A stretch of DNA of 5,211 nt from NCBI GenBank assembly GCA_947039055.1, contig CAMQYB010000154.1, forward strand, positions 1 to 5,211, read 5' to 3'. Positions within the stretch are counted from its first letter, which is position 1. Each line of letters opens with the position of its first letter. This DNA is from an uncultured Deferribacteraceae bacterium (GTDB lineage Bacteria; Chrysiogenota; Deferribacteres; Deferribacterales; Mucispirillaceae). A program made the position numbers and the translations under genes. Below the pieces are notes generated by a model, which was not told where the DNA came from, made no database searches, and worked only from the letters and a program-made list of their open reading frames with translations. Shown here one piece after another: positions 1-5,211 of the stretch.

Positions 1-197
1 TTATAAAAGAGAATTCTATGAATGACAGCACTATGAATGACAGCACTATGAATGATAGCACTATGAATGATAGCACTATGAATGATAGCACTATGAATGA
101 CAGCACTATGAATGATAATGCTATAAACGAGAGTTCTATAAATAATAGTTCTGTAACTAATCGTTCTACGAATGAAAATTCAAAAGATGAGAAATAG
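1..197 (+). CDS. C-terminal end of an upstream protein with a pentapeptide-repeat tail (5' partial)
   Basis: The frame starting at base 3 is open from the window edge to TAG at 195-197; both other forward frames hit stops early. It encodes a run of five-residue units: IKENS, then six identical MNDST copies (18-107), then the decayed units MNDNA, INESS, INNSS, VTNRS and TNENS, ending KDEK. The DNA period is 15 bp, so copy changes keep the frame, and the identical peptides alternate GAC and GAT for Asp, which supports translation. The tail is polar, rich in Asn, Asp and Ser, has no hydrophobic segment, and is probably disordered. The gene ends 4 nt before truB, so it belongs to the same operon. 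In related clusters this position is usually held by rbfA, or by a DHH phosphoesterase (nrnA) in some lineages. The identity is inferred from position only, because no family-defining residues lie in the window. Confidence 0.7.
   Translation, partial: IKENSMNDSTMNDSTMNDSTMNDSTMNDSTMNDSTMNDNAINESSINNSSVTNRSTNENSKDEK
18..107 (+). repeat. Six tandem 15-bp repeats encoding MNDST
   Basis: Six consecutive copies of ATGAATGAYAGCACT occur at 18, 33, 48, 63, 78 and 93. The only difference among them is C or T at the third base of the Asp codon. More divergent 15-bp units continue on both sides (3-17 and 108-182), so the pure block looks like a recent expansion inside an older array. The unit length is a multiple of three, so slippage would lengthen or shorten the protein tail without a frameshift. 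Confidence 0.95.
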
Positions 198-201
198 ATA
201 G

Positions 202-1104
202 ATGAGTGAAATTTTTGGTATAGTTAATTACTATAAAGAGAAAGATATCTCATCATTCCAAGCGGTATCGTATGTGCGTAAACTTTACGGCGTTAAGAAA
301 GCTGGACATATAGGAACACTTGATCCATTAGCAGAGGGTATTTTGCCGATATGCTTAGGTAACGCTACAAAATTTGTTCAGTATTTAATGAGCAGAGAGA
401 AGACGTATATATCAGAGATGCAGTTAGGTATGAAAACAGATAGTTTTGATACAACGGGTAATGTTTTGTCATCAAACGCCGATATTATTCCAACTGAGGA
501 AAGGTTAGTTGAAGTGCTTGCAGGCATGTGTGGTAAACAGACATTAACTGTCCCGTCATATTCTGCTAAGAAGATAGATGGTGTTAGAGCGTATAAATTA
601 GCTAGAAAAGGTTTGATTGAGGATGCGGGCGTTGCAGAGATGGATATAGAATCTATCAAGATGTTAGATTATAGCTATCCTTTTTCTACAATTGAGGTAG
701 TATGTGGTAAGGGAACATACATTAGATCTATTATAGACACGGTTGGCGACACTCTTGGAAGTTACGCTGTGATGAGTCAGTTGATTAGGGCTAAGAACGG
801 TTACTTTGAAATATCTAATTCAAGCAGTAGTGAACAGTTAGAGATGTTAAGTAGCGAGGGTAGATTAGATGAGTCGTTAATAGATATCCGTGATGTTTTA
901 ACGAATTGGAAGAGGGTTACGATAAGTGATGAATTTCTTCCAAGATTGATGAACGGAGCAACACCATGTACGGCTGATTTTGTAAAAGTTGGTACGATAG
1001 ATTTAGTAGAGGACAATCTTTTTATAGAGGATAGTTCTGGCGAGATTGTTGCAACGGCTACGGTAATGAATAGTAGATTAAAATTAATAAATGTTTTTAA
1101 TTAA
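202..1104 (+). CDS. truB: tRNA pseudouridine(55) synthase TruB
   Basis: Isomerises U55 of the T-psi-C arm of nearly all tRNAs to pseudouridine, acting in the cytoplasm. The 300-residue product has a normal family length. The catalytic motif is GTLDPLAEG at residues 38-46, with nucleophile Asp41, preceded by KKAGH (32-36). The family motif KTY lies at 67-69, GVRAYKLARKG at 127-137, and the conserved GKGTYIRS at 169-176. The last ~70 residues are weakly conserved and fit the small C-terminal PUA-like domain. ATG at 202 is the only sensible start: an in-frame TAG lies directly upstream at 199-201, and the N-terminus (FGIVNYYKEKDISS) matches the usual GIINVYKPKGxTS opening. There is no strong Shine-Dalgarno, only a weak GATGAG at 186-191. 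With the previous stop 4 nt away, translation is probably coupled. It is followed by rpsO, not ribF. Confidence 0.96.
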   Translation: MSEIFGIVNYYKEKDISSFQAVSYVRKLYGVKKAGHIGTLDPLAEGILPICLGNATKFVQYLMSREKTYISEMQLGMKTDSFDTTGNVLSSNADIIPTEERLVEVLAGMCGKQTLTVPSYSAKKIDGVRAYKLARKGLIEDAGVAEMDIESIKMLDYSYPFSTIEVVCGKGTYIRSIIDTVGDTLGSYAVMSQLIRAKNGYFEISNSSSSEQLEMLSSEGRLDESLIDIRDVLTNWKRVTISDEFLPRLMNGATPCTADFVKVGTIDLVEDNLFIEDSSGEIVATATVMNSRLKLINVFN

Positions 1105-1137
1105 TAAATTTTAGATTAATAAAAGAAGAAATATGTC

Positions 1138-1143
1138 GGAGGT
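1138..1143 (+). promoter_or_regulatory. Strong ribosome binding site of rpsO
   Basis: GGAGGT is the best Shine-Dalgarno match in the window. It sits 11 nt before the rpsO ATG at 1155, a slightly long spacing. An ATG at 1133 lies upstream of it and in another frame, so it does not compete as a start. The whole truB-rpsO gap is 50 nt and shows no convincing promoter or long hairpin. Confidence 0.8.
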
Positions 1144-1154
1144 ATTAGATATTT

Positions 1155-1424
1155 ATGTTAACAGAGAAAGAGAAAAAGCAATCAGTAATTGAGACTTTTA
1201 AACTACACGGTACAGATACGGGATCATCAGAGGTTCAAATAGCGTTATTAACAGCACGCATTACGCATTTAACAGAACATTTCAAAACTCATAAGAAGGA
1301 TCATCACTCAAGACGTGGATTACTTATGATGGTTAGTAAGCGTAGAAAATTGTTAGATTACTTAAAAAGAAAATCATTTGATAGCTATAAAAAAATCATT
1401 GAGACGTTAGGCATAAGGAAGTAA
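1155..1424 (+). CDS. rpsO: 30S ribosomal protein S15
   Basis: Primary 16S rRNA-binding protein of the small subunit platform; it binds the helix 20-22 junction early in 30S assembly. The product is 89 residues, the canonical bacterial length. Hallmarks are the MLTEKEK start, TGSSEVQIALLTARITHLTEH (residues 22-42, usually TGSPEVQ), the RNA-contacting HKKDHHSRRGLL (46-57), KRRKLLDYLK, and a terminal LGIRK. The ATG lies downstream of a strong GGAGGT. The stop is only 6 nt before the pnp ATG, and the rpsO-pnp pair is among the most conserved bacterial gene pairs. In several bacteria S15 represses its own mRNA through a leader structure. The short leader here shows no obvious such fold, so autoregulation cannot be read from the sequence. 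Confidence 0.98.
   Translation: MLTEKEKKQSVIETFKLHGTDTGSSEVQIALLTARITHLTEHFKTHKKDHHSRRGLLMMVSKRRKLLDYLKRKSFDSYKKIIETLGIRK
1415..1421 (+). promoter_or_regulatory. pnp ribosome binding site inside the end of rpsO
   Basis: AAGGAAG overlaps the last codons of rpsO (I-R-K) and ends 9 nt before the pnp ATG at 1431. Ribosomes finishing rpsO pass directly over it, so pnp translation is probably coupled to that of rpsO. Confidence 0.7.
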
Positions 1425-1430
1425 TAAATT

Positions 1431-3539
1431 ATGATAGAAAAGAAAAAACATTCGTGTACGATTGTTCTTCCAGATACTGATTGTCCTATTGTTATAGAGA
1501 CTGGTTGGGTTGCAAAACAGACTAACGGTGCAGTATGGGTAAAACAAGGTGGCACAGTTGTCCTTGTAACAGCTGTTGCAGGTAGAGCGCCAGAGAAGTA
1601 TCAAGATTTTTTCCCATTAACGGTAAACTACCTTGAGAAGATGTATTCAGTTGGTAGAGTACCAGGTGGATATATCAAGCGTGAAACAAAACCGTCAGAT
1701 AGAGAGACATTAACTTCAAGATTAATAGATCGTCCACTGCGTCCATTATTTGATGATGGGTTTAGAAATGAAACACAAGTTGTTGCAACGGTTTTATCGG
1801 CAGACGGTATTAATCAACCAGATGTGTTAGCATTAAACGGAGCATCATTTGCGTTACTAATATCAGACATTCCATACAACACGGCATCAGCTGCTGTTCG
1901 TATAGGTAAGATAGACGGCAAGTTAATTGTTAATCCTAAGTTTGAGGATTACGATAAATTAACTATGAATATAATTGTAGCAGGATCAGCAGATGCTTTA
2001 TCTATGGTTGAAGCAGGAATGGATTGCTCAACTGAGGAAGAAGTTATTGAGGCTTTAGAATTAGCACACGATCAGATTAAACTGATAGTTGGCGTACAGG
2101 AAGAATTTAGAAAAACTTGTGGTAAGCCAAAAATGACTTATACAGATTTTTCTATCCCTAAAGATATTTTAGATGATGCTTGTTCTAAATATAGTGAAGA
2201 TTTCAGAAAAGCGTTTAAGATTGATGGTAAGCTAGAAAAATATGCAGCTATTGATAGTGTCAAAGATGCGTATGCTGAATATATGAAAGCTAAAAATGCT
2301 GATGATTATGCAGCTAACCAGGGTTTATATAAAGATGTTGCTAAAGAGGTAGAGAAGATCGTTTTCAGAGATGAGTTAGTAAGAACTCATTCAAGAATTG
2401 ATGGTAGAGCTTTAGATGAAGTTAGACCTATTGATATTGAGTGTGGAGTTCTACCTCATGCCCATGGATCGGCATTATTTACACGTGGTGAAACACAAGC
2501 GTTAGTAGTATTAACATTAGGATCAAAAACTGATTCACAGATTATTGATGATATCGGTGGACGAGTTGAGAAGAAATTTATGTTAAACTATAACTTCCCT
2601 CCATATTCAGTTGGTGAAACTGGACGTATGGGAGCACCGGGTAGACGTGAGATCGGACATGGTGCATTAGCAGAGCGTGCAGTTATGGATATGGTTCCTC
2701 CACATGAGGATTTTCCATACACATTAAGAATAGTGTCAGAGATTTTAGAATCAAATGGTTCATCATCAATGGCATCGGTATGTGGAGCTTCATTAGCTAT
2801 GATGGATGCAGGTGTACAGATTAAATCACCAGTATCAGGAATTGCAATGGGCTTAGTTATGCAAGAAGATGGATCGTATGTTATTTTAACAGATATCATG
2901 GGCTTAGAAGATCATTTAGGCGACATGGATTTTAAAGTAACAGGAACAGATAAAGGTATCACAGCTTTACAGATGGATATCAAGATCAAAGGTTTATCAC
3001 GAGACATAATGAGTAAAGCGTTAGATCAGGCTAAATCAGGCAGAAGTTTTATTATGGGTGAGATGTTAAAAGCGTTACCTGAGGCTAGAGCTGAGTTATC
3101 AGCATCAGCTCCACGTTTCCAAGTTTTACATATTAATCCAGAAAAGACTGGTGCATTGATAGGTCCTCAAGGTAAAAATATTAAAGCGATAATTGAAGCT
3201 ACTGGTGCATCTATTGATATAGCAGATGGTGGGATCGTTAATATTTTCGGTAAAGATAAAGCTATCATAGAGGAAACTCTTAGACTTATTCAACTATCAG
3301 TTGCAGAAGCGATTGAAGGCGAAACGTATACATCAACAGTTAAGAAAGTTATGGAATACGGAGCGTTTGTTGAGATTTTACCAGGACTTGAAGGGTTGTT
3401 GCATGTATCACAATACTCACACGAGCGTATCAACAACATAGCAGATCATGTTAGTGTTGGCGATAAGATTGATGTTAAATATATCGGTAAAGACAGATCA
3501 GGACGTATAGAGTTATCACGCAAAGCTTTACTAGATTAA
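1431..3539 (+). CDS. pnp: Polyribonucleotide nucleotidyltransferase (PNPase)
   Basis: Phosphorolytic 3'-5' exoribonuclease, a trimeric cytoplasmic enzyme of RNA decay that releases nucleoside diphosphates and can also add 3' tails. The 702 residues have the full domain set: first RNase PH core (about 12-145, with GGYIKRE at 79-85 and TSRLIDRPLRPLF at 95-107), the all-helical domain (about 240-315), second catalytic core (about 322-550), KH domain (about 562-620, GxxG loop GPQG at 578-581) and S1 domain (about 630-699, EYGAFVEILPGLEGLLHVS). In the active core, FTRGETQ (350-356) and GRREIGHGALAERA (404-417) line the phosphate site. GLEDHLGDMDFK gives Asp494, Asp500 and Lys502, matching E. coli Asp486, Asp492 and Lys494. 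One mild oddity is LPHAHGS at 341-347, where LPRTHGS is common. SSSMASVCG is unlike the usual Bacillota sequence. It is complete and very probably active, and is the last gene of the operon. Confidence 0.98.
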   Translation: MIEKKKHSCTIVLPDTDCPIVIETGWVAKQTNGAVWVKQGGTVVLVTAVAGRAPEKYQDFFPLTVNYLEKMYSVGRVPGGYIKRETKPSDRETLTSRLIDRPLRPLFDDGFRNETQVVATVLSADGINQPDVLALNGASFALLISDIPYNTASAAVRIGKIDGKLIVNPKFEDYDKLTMNIIVAGSADALSMVEAGMDCSTEEEVIEALELAHDQIKLIVGVQEEFRKTCGKPKMTYTDFSIPKDILDDACSKYSEDFRKAFKIDGKLEKYAAIDSVKDAYAEYMKAKNADDYAANQGLYKDVAKEVEKIVFRDELVRTHSRIDGRALDEVRPIDIECGVLPHAHGSALFTRGETQALVVLTLGSKTDSQIIDDIGGRVEKKFMLNYNFPPYSVGETGRMGAPGRREIGHGALAERAVMDMVPPHEDFPYTLRIVSEILESNGSSSMASVCGASLAMMDAGVQIKSPVSGIAMGLVMQEDGSYVILTDIMGLEDHLGDMDFKVTGTDKGITALQMDIKIKGLSRDIMSKALDQAKSGRSFIMGEMLKALPEARAELSASAPRFQVLHINPEKTGALIGPQGKNIKAIIEATGASIDIADGGIVNIFGKDKAIIEETLRLIQLSVAEAIEGETYTSTVKKVMEYGAFVEILPGLEGLLHVSQYSHERINNIADHVSVGDKIDVKYIGKDRSGRIELSRKALLD

Positions 3540-3555
3540 TTGTTAGATAAGTAGG

Positions 3556-3578
3556 TTACATATTTTGTAGTTATGTAA
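3556..3578 (+). repeat. Small inverted repeat in the pnp 3' UTR
   Basis: TTACATA (3556-3562) and TATGTAA (3572-3578) are perfectly complementary across a 9-nt loop. The hairpin lies between the pnp stop and the main terminator, has no T-tract, and is short and AT-rich. It could add to 3'-end protection of the transcript or be a palindromic protein site. No function can be assigned from sequence alone. Confidence 0.45.
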
Positions 3579-3594
3579 TTTCGATATAATATTT

Positions 3595-3637
3595 AAGTCT
3601 CTTTTGCTATTTTAGGATAGTAGAAGGGGCTTTTTTT
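3595..3637 (+). terminator. Rho-independent terminator of the truB-rpsO-pnp operon
   Basis: The arms AAGTCTCTTTTGCTAT (3595-3610) and ATAGTAGAAGGGGCTT (3617-3632) form a 16-bp stem with no mismatches, counting four G-U wobbles as RNA, closed by the 6-nt loop TTTAGG. A run of seven T follows (3631-3637), of which the first two also pair in the stem base. It starts 55 nt after the pnp stop. The wobble pairs all depend on the + strand transcript, so it works in the direction of the operon. Confidence 0.93.
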
Positions 3638-3685
3638 ATGATTAATAAATGAGAGTATGATTGAGATTATTTGATTGATAAAATG

Positions 3686-3891
3686 AGTTTGTGGATATAA
3701 TATATACTAAGTTTGTTGATAATATATACTAAGTTTGTGGATAATATATATATGAAGTTTGTTGATAATATATATGAAGTTTGTGGATAACATATATGAA
3801 GTTTGTGGATAATATATACTAAGTTTGTTGATAATATATACGAAGTTTGTTAATAATATATATATGAAGTTTGTGGGGATAATATAAATGA
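3686..3891 (+). repeat. Nine tandem 22/24-bp AT-rich units with DnaA-box-like cores
   Basis: Nine head-to-tail units start at 3686, 3710, 3732, 3756, 3778, 3800, 3822, 3844 and 3868, each opening AGTTTGT. The consensus is AGTTTGTKGATAATATAT followed by AYGA or ACTA. Lengths are 22 or 24 bp, the difference usually being one extra TA step. Each carries a 9-mer five bases in: TGTGGATAA at 3736, 3782 and 3804; TGTTGATAA at 3714, 3760 and 3826; TGTGGATAT at 3690; TGTTAATAA at 3848; and the last is split by two extra G (3872-3882). TGTGGATAA is the exact complement of the DnaA box TTATCCACA. The 22-bp units keep no frame and contain stops, so the block is not coding. A decayed unit may precede it (around 3667-3685). 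The last unit supplies the tag start codon. With the terminator region, it fills the 348-bp gap between pnp and tag. Confidence 0.93.
3875..3879 (+). promoter_or_regulatory. tag ribosome binding site formed within the last repeat unit
   Basis: GGGGA ends 8 nt before the tag ATG at 3888. The other units have only GG or TG here. Two extra G bases in the final unit create the purine-rich site, so the translation start of tag appears to have been built from a repeat copy. Confidence 0.6.
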
Positions 3892-4445
3892 ATAATTGTA
3901 CTTGGATGACGACAGATTTAGAGAAAAAGTATCATGAAACAGAGTGGTGTGTTCCAAAACATGATGACAAAATTTTGTTTGAGTTTTTAGTATTAGAGAT
4001 GATGCAAGCAGGACTTAGTTGGGCTATTATTTTGAATAAACGAGAGGGGATGCGAGAGGCGTTTTCTAATTTTGATATAGATAAAATTTCTAAGTATAAT
4101 CAATCAGATAAAGATAGATTGTTAGAGAATAAAAGTATAATTAGAAACCGTTTAAAGATTAATTCATTGGTTAGTAACGCCGAGAAATTTATAGAGATAC
4201 AGAAAGAGTACGGCACGTTTGATAAATATATATGGGAATTTGTAGATAATAAACCTATTAATAATATGTTTACAAAGACTGCTGATATGCCAGCTACGAG
4301 CGATATATCTGATCTGTTAAGTAAAGATTTGAAGAAACGAGGGTTTAAGTTTGTAGGCTCAACGATATGTTATTCGTATATGCAAGCGATCGGAATGATA
4401 AACGATCACCTTGTTGGTTGCGAGTATTACGGTTGTGGTAAGTAG
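3888..4445 (+). CDS. tag: DNA-3-methyladenine glycosylase I (Tag)
   Basis: Base-excision repair enzyme that removes 3-methyladenine from alkylated DNA, leaving an abasic site. The 185 residues match the usual length (E. coli Tag is 187) and align end to end. The structural zinc ligands are present as Cys4, His16, His174 and Cys178 (NDHLVGC at 172-178). The base-recognition residues Tyr15, Trp20, Glu37 and Trp45 fall in YHETEW (15-20) and LEMMQAGLSW (36-45). The family block LKKRGFKFVGSTICYSYMQA is at 148-167. EWCVP (19-23) has Cys where Gly is usual. Start: TAA sits directly before ATG 3888 in the same frame, and Cys4 must be included, so no other start fits. No clear promoter is visible apart from AT-rich repeat DNA upstream. 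The gene stands alone between terminators and is not a usual member of the pnp operon, so it probably arrived by rearrangement. It looks intact. Confidence 0.96.
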   Translation: MNNCTWMTTDLEKKYHETEWCVPKHDDKILFEFLVLEMMQAGLSWAIILNKREGMREAFSNFDIDKISKYNQSDKDRLLENKSIIRNRLKINSLVSNAEKFIEIQKEYGTFDKYIWEFVDNKPINNMFTKTADMPATSDISDLLSKDLKKRGFKFVGSTICYSYMQAIGMINDHLVGCEYYGCGK

Positions 4446-4539
4446 TTTATTAATTTGTAATGATAGACGTATTGCATTATAGTTTATGGTATTTATATAC
4501 GATAAAGCAGAATAGTTTTAATTTATTGATCTAGCATAT

Positions 4540-4578
4540 AAATCCCTATGCTTATAATCTAAGAGTGGGTATTTTTTT
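4540..4578 (+). terminator. Probable intrinsic terminator of tag
   Basis: An imperfect hairpin is followed by seven T (4572-4578). CCC (4544-4546) pairs with GGG (4567-4569) and CTTA (4551-4554) with TAAG (4560-4563), with an internal loop between them. The outer AAAT and ATTT extend the stem around one bulged T. It lies about 100 nt after the tag stop. It is weaker than the pnp terminator, but its position and T-tract support the call. Confidence 0.6.
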
Positions 4579-4685
4579 GATCTCTCAGAAAGTGAATATA
4601 ATCATATAAAAATATAAAATTGTATTGATTTATTTATTATTATCGTTTACTTTAATAGTTGGATATATAGTAGTTAAATGGTTTA

Positions 4686-4691
4686 TATAAT
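4686..4691 (+). promoter_or_regulatory. Candidate -10 box of the dut promoter
   Basis: A perfect TATAAT sits 27 nt upstream of the dut ATG, with TTGGAT (4659-4664) as a poor -35 at a 21-bp spacing. In such AT-rich DNA a TATAAT can arise by chance, so this is tentative. Confidence 0.3.
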
Positions 4692-4706
4692 TTAATAAAT
4701 AATTTC

Positions 4707-4710
4707 AAGG
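4707..4710 (+). promoter_or_regulatory. Ribosome binding site of dut
   Basis: AAGG lies 8 nt before the dut ATG at 4719 and fits a Shine-Dalgarno site. It is followed by in-frame stops (TAA at 4713, TAG at 4716), which fix ATG 4719 as the start. Confidence 0.6.
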
Positions 4711-4718
4711 TATAATAG

Positions 4719-5156
4719 ATGTTAACAGTAAAGGTTTTAAAGAATAGCTCATTAACTGAGGATAGTTTGCCGATATATTTAACGGTAGGATCAGCAGGAG
4801 CAGATATTAGGTCAAATGAGAACGGTTCAATCGCTCCACGAGAGATTAAGCTTGTGAAAACTGGATTATGTGTAGAGATCCCAACAGGTTATGAGATGCA
4901 ACTTCGTCCACGCAGTGGATTGGCGTTGAAGAACGGTATAACGCTTTTAAATTCTCCTGCAACGATAGATTCTGATTATAGAGGCGAGATCGGTGTTATT
5001 CTTATAAATCATTCAGATAAGGTTTTCGATTATAAGATAGGCGACCGTATAGCACAACTTGTTCTTGCAAAATATGAGCAGGCACGTTTTGAGTTTGCAG
5101 ATGATATATCAATGACTGTTAGATCGGATAAAGGTTTCGGTTCAACAAATATCTAA
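4719..5156 (+). CDS. dut: Deoxyuridine 5'-triphosphate nucleotidohydrolase (dUTPase)
   Basis: Hydrolyses dUTP to dUMP and diphosphate, keeping uracil out of DNA and supplying thymidylate synthesis. The 145-residue product is a normal homotrimeric all-beta dUTPase with the five motifs in order: GSAGADIRS (24-32, metal-binding Asp29), RPRSGLALK (63-71), ATIDSDYRGEI (81-91, catalytic Asp84, Tyr87 over the sugar), GDRIAQLVL (108-116), and the flexible C-terminal arm RSDKGFGSTN (135-144). Motif 3 has Ala81 where Gly is common, and the arm has SDK where G-x-G is common. Neither removes a catalytic residue, and the Phe140 that stacks on the uracil is present. dut occurs near pnp in some bacterial genomes, so its presence downstream may be ancestral, with tag inserted. 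The last codons and the stop lie inside a palindromic repeat that recurs downstream. Confidence 0.97.
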   Translation: MLTVKVLKNSSLTEDSLPIYLTVGSAGADIRSNENGSIAPREIKLVKTGLCVEIPTGYEMQLRPRSGLALKNGITLLNSPATIDSDYRGEIGVILINHSDKVFDYKIGDRIAQLVLAKYEQARFEFADDISMTVRSDKGFGSTNI

Positions 5157-5211
5157 AGTTTCATAGATATTAAAAAGTTAGTTAAATATCTAAAGTTTTA
5201 TAGATATTAAA
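5147..5211 (+). repeat. Two copies of a 28-nt palindromic repeat, the first overlapping the dut stop
   Basis: Copies lie at 5147-5174 and 5184-5211, 37 bp apart and differing at one base (C or T in the loop). Each has perfect 8-bp arms AATATCTA and TAGATATT around an 8-nt loop (AAGTTTCA or AAGTTTTA). The spacer is AAGTTAGTT. The first copy encodes the end of dUTPase and its TAA (5154-5156). No T-tract follows either hairpin, so they are not classical terminators. The window ends exactly at the end of the second copy, so the array may continue. Confidence 0.85.

Larger units (their letters stand above)
4446..4718. other. AT-rich tag-dut intergenic region
   Basis: 273 bp with no credible ORF on either strand. 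It holds the probable tag terminator (4540-4578), then about 120 bp of very AT-rich sequence expected to contain the dut promoter. A TATAAT at 4686-4691 is the best -10 candidate, but no good -35 lies 16-18 bp upstream; the nearest TTGGAT is 21 bp away. The 22-bp repeat found before tag does not recur here. Confidence 0.6.

Noticed and set aside
1..197. Noncoding satellite interpretation of the 15-bp repeats
   Set aside because: One frame stays open throughout, unit changes are synonymous or in frame, and the frame ends 4 nt before truB as expected for an operon gene.
378..1016. Reverse-strand open frames inside truB (378-659 and 801-1016)
   Set aside because: Both are antisense to well-conserved TruB coding sequence and have no recognisable motif.
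1133..1135. Alternative ATG upstream of rpsO
   Set aside because: It is out of frame with S15 and lies before the strong GGAGGT site that serves ATG 1155.
1407..1604. Reverse-strand open frame across the rpsO-pnp junction
   Set aside because: It is antisense to the S15 end and the PNPase N-terminus, and its Cys/Tyr/Phe-rich translation is typical of antisense AT-rich code.
2588..2899. Reverse-strand open frame of 103 codons inside pnp
   Set aside because: It lies wholly opposite conserved PNPase catalytic-core sequence and has no recognisable family features; it is a shadow of pnp.
3585..3590. TATAAT before the pnp terminator as a promoter for tag
   Set aside because: No acceptable -35 is visible, and a transcript from here would run straight into the 16-bp hairpin and T-tract.
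3686..3891. CRISPR-like appearance of the repeat array
   Set aside because: Units are directly contiguous at 22-24 bp with no unique spacers, and no cas genes are present.
4711..4716. TATAAT immediately before the dut start as a -10 box
   Set aside because: It lies 2 nt before the ATG, so transcription would begin inside the gene; it is better read as the spacer after the AAGG ribosome binding site.
5147..5211. Possible CRISPR start (28-nt palindromic repeats)
   Set aside because: The spacer is only 9 nt, far shorter than CRISPR spacers, and the first copy is part of the dut coding sequence.

Overview
The window is a stretch of AT-rich bacterial chromosome with every gene on the + strand. 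It holds the end of a translation/RNA-processing operon followed by two nucleic-acid maintenance genes. Order: the 3' end of an unidentified CDS (1-197), truB (tRNA pseudouridine-55 synthase), rpsO (ribosomal protein S15), pnp (polynucleotide phosphorylase), a strong intrinsic terminator, a tandem-repeat array, tag (3-methyladenine DNA glycosylase I), a second likely terminator, and dut (dUTPase). The standard code fits: no in-frame TGA is read through. The host cannot be named with confidence. truB-rpsO-pnp is the tail of the widespread nusA-infB-rbfA-truB-(ribF)-rpsO-pnp cluster, but ribF is absent from its usual place between truB and rpsO. Signatures in PNPase (SSSMASVCG, TDIMGLEDHLGDMDFK) look less like typical Bacillota and more like spirochaete or proteobacterial-type enzymes. 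A low-GC spirochaete-like or other AT-rich lineage is a tentative guess.

Layout: positions 1-1424 are tightly packed. The upstream gene ends 4 nt before truB, truB lies 50 nt before rpsO with a strong GGAGGT site, and rpsO is only 6 nt from pnp, whose ribosome binding site lies in the last codons of rpsO. The operon ends at a 16-bp hairpin plus T7 tract (3595-3637). Positions 3686-3891 are nine head-to-tail 22/24-bp units that run into the tag start codon. tag and dut are each followed or preceded by AT-rich noncoding DNA. The window ends in two copies of a 28-nt palindromic repeat, the first overlapping the dut stop codon.

The most striking item is the array before tag. Each unit carries a DnaA-box-like 9-mer in the same orientation. 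Three are perfect TGTGGATAA (the complement of TTATCCACA), four differ by one base, one by two, and one carries a 2-base insertion. They recur every 22 or 24 bp, about two helical turns. This is a candidate DnaA-binding cluster (origin, titration site or regulatory site) and has not been shown experimentally. The second notable item is the upstream gene's C-terminal tail of pentapeptide repeats (MNDST x6 plus decayed copies).

Functionally, truB, rpsO and pnp serve tRNA modification, the 30S subunit and RNA decay. tag and dut both limit DNA damage, one by excising alkylated adenine and the other by keeping uracil out of DNA.
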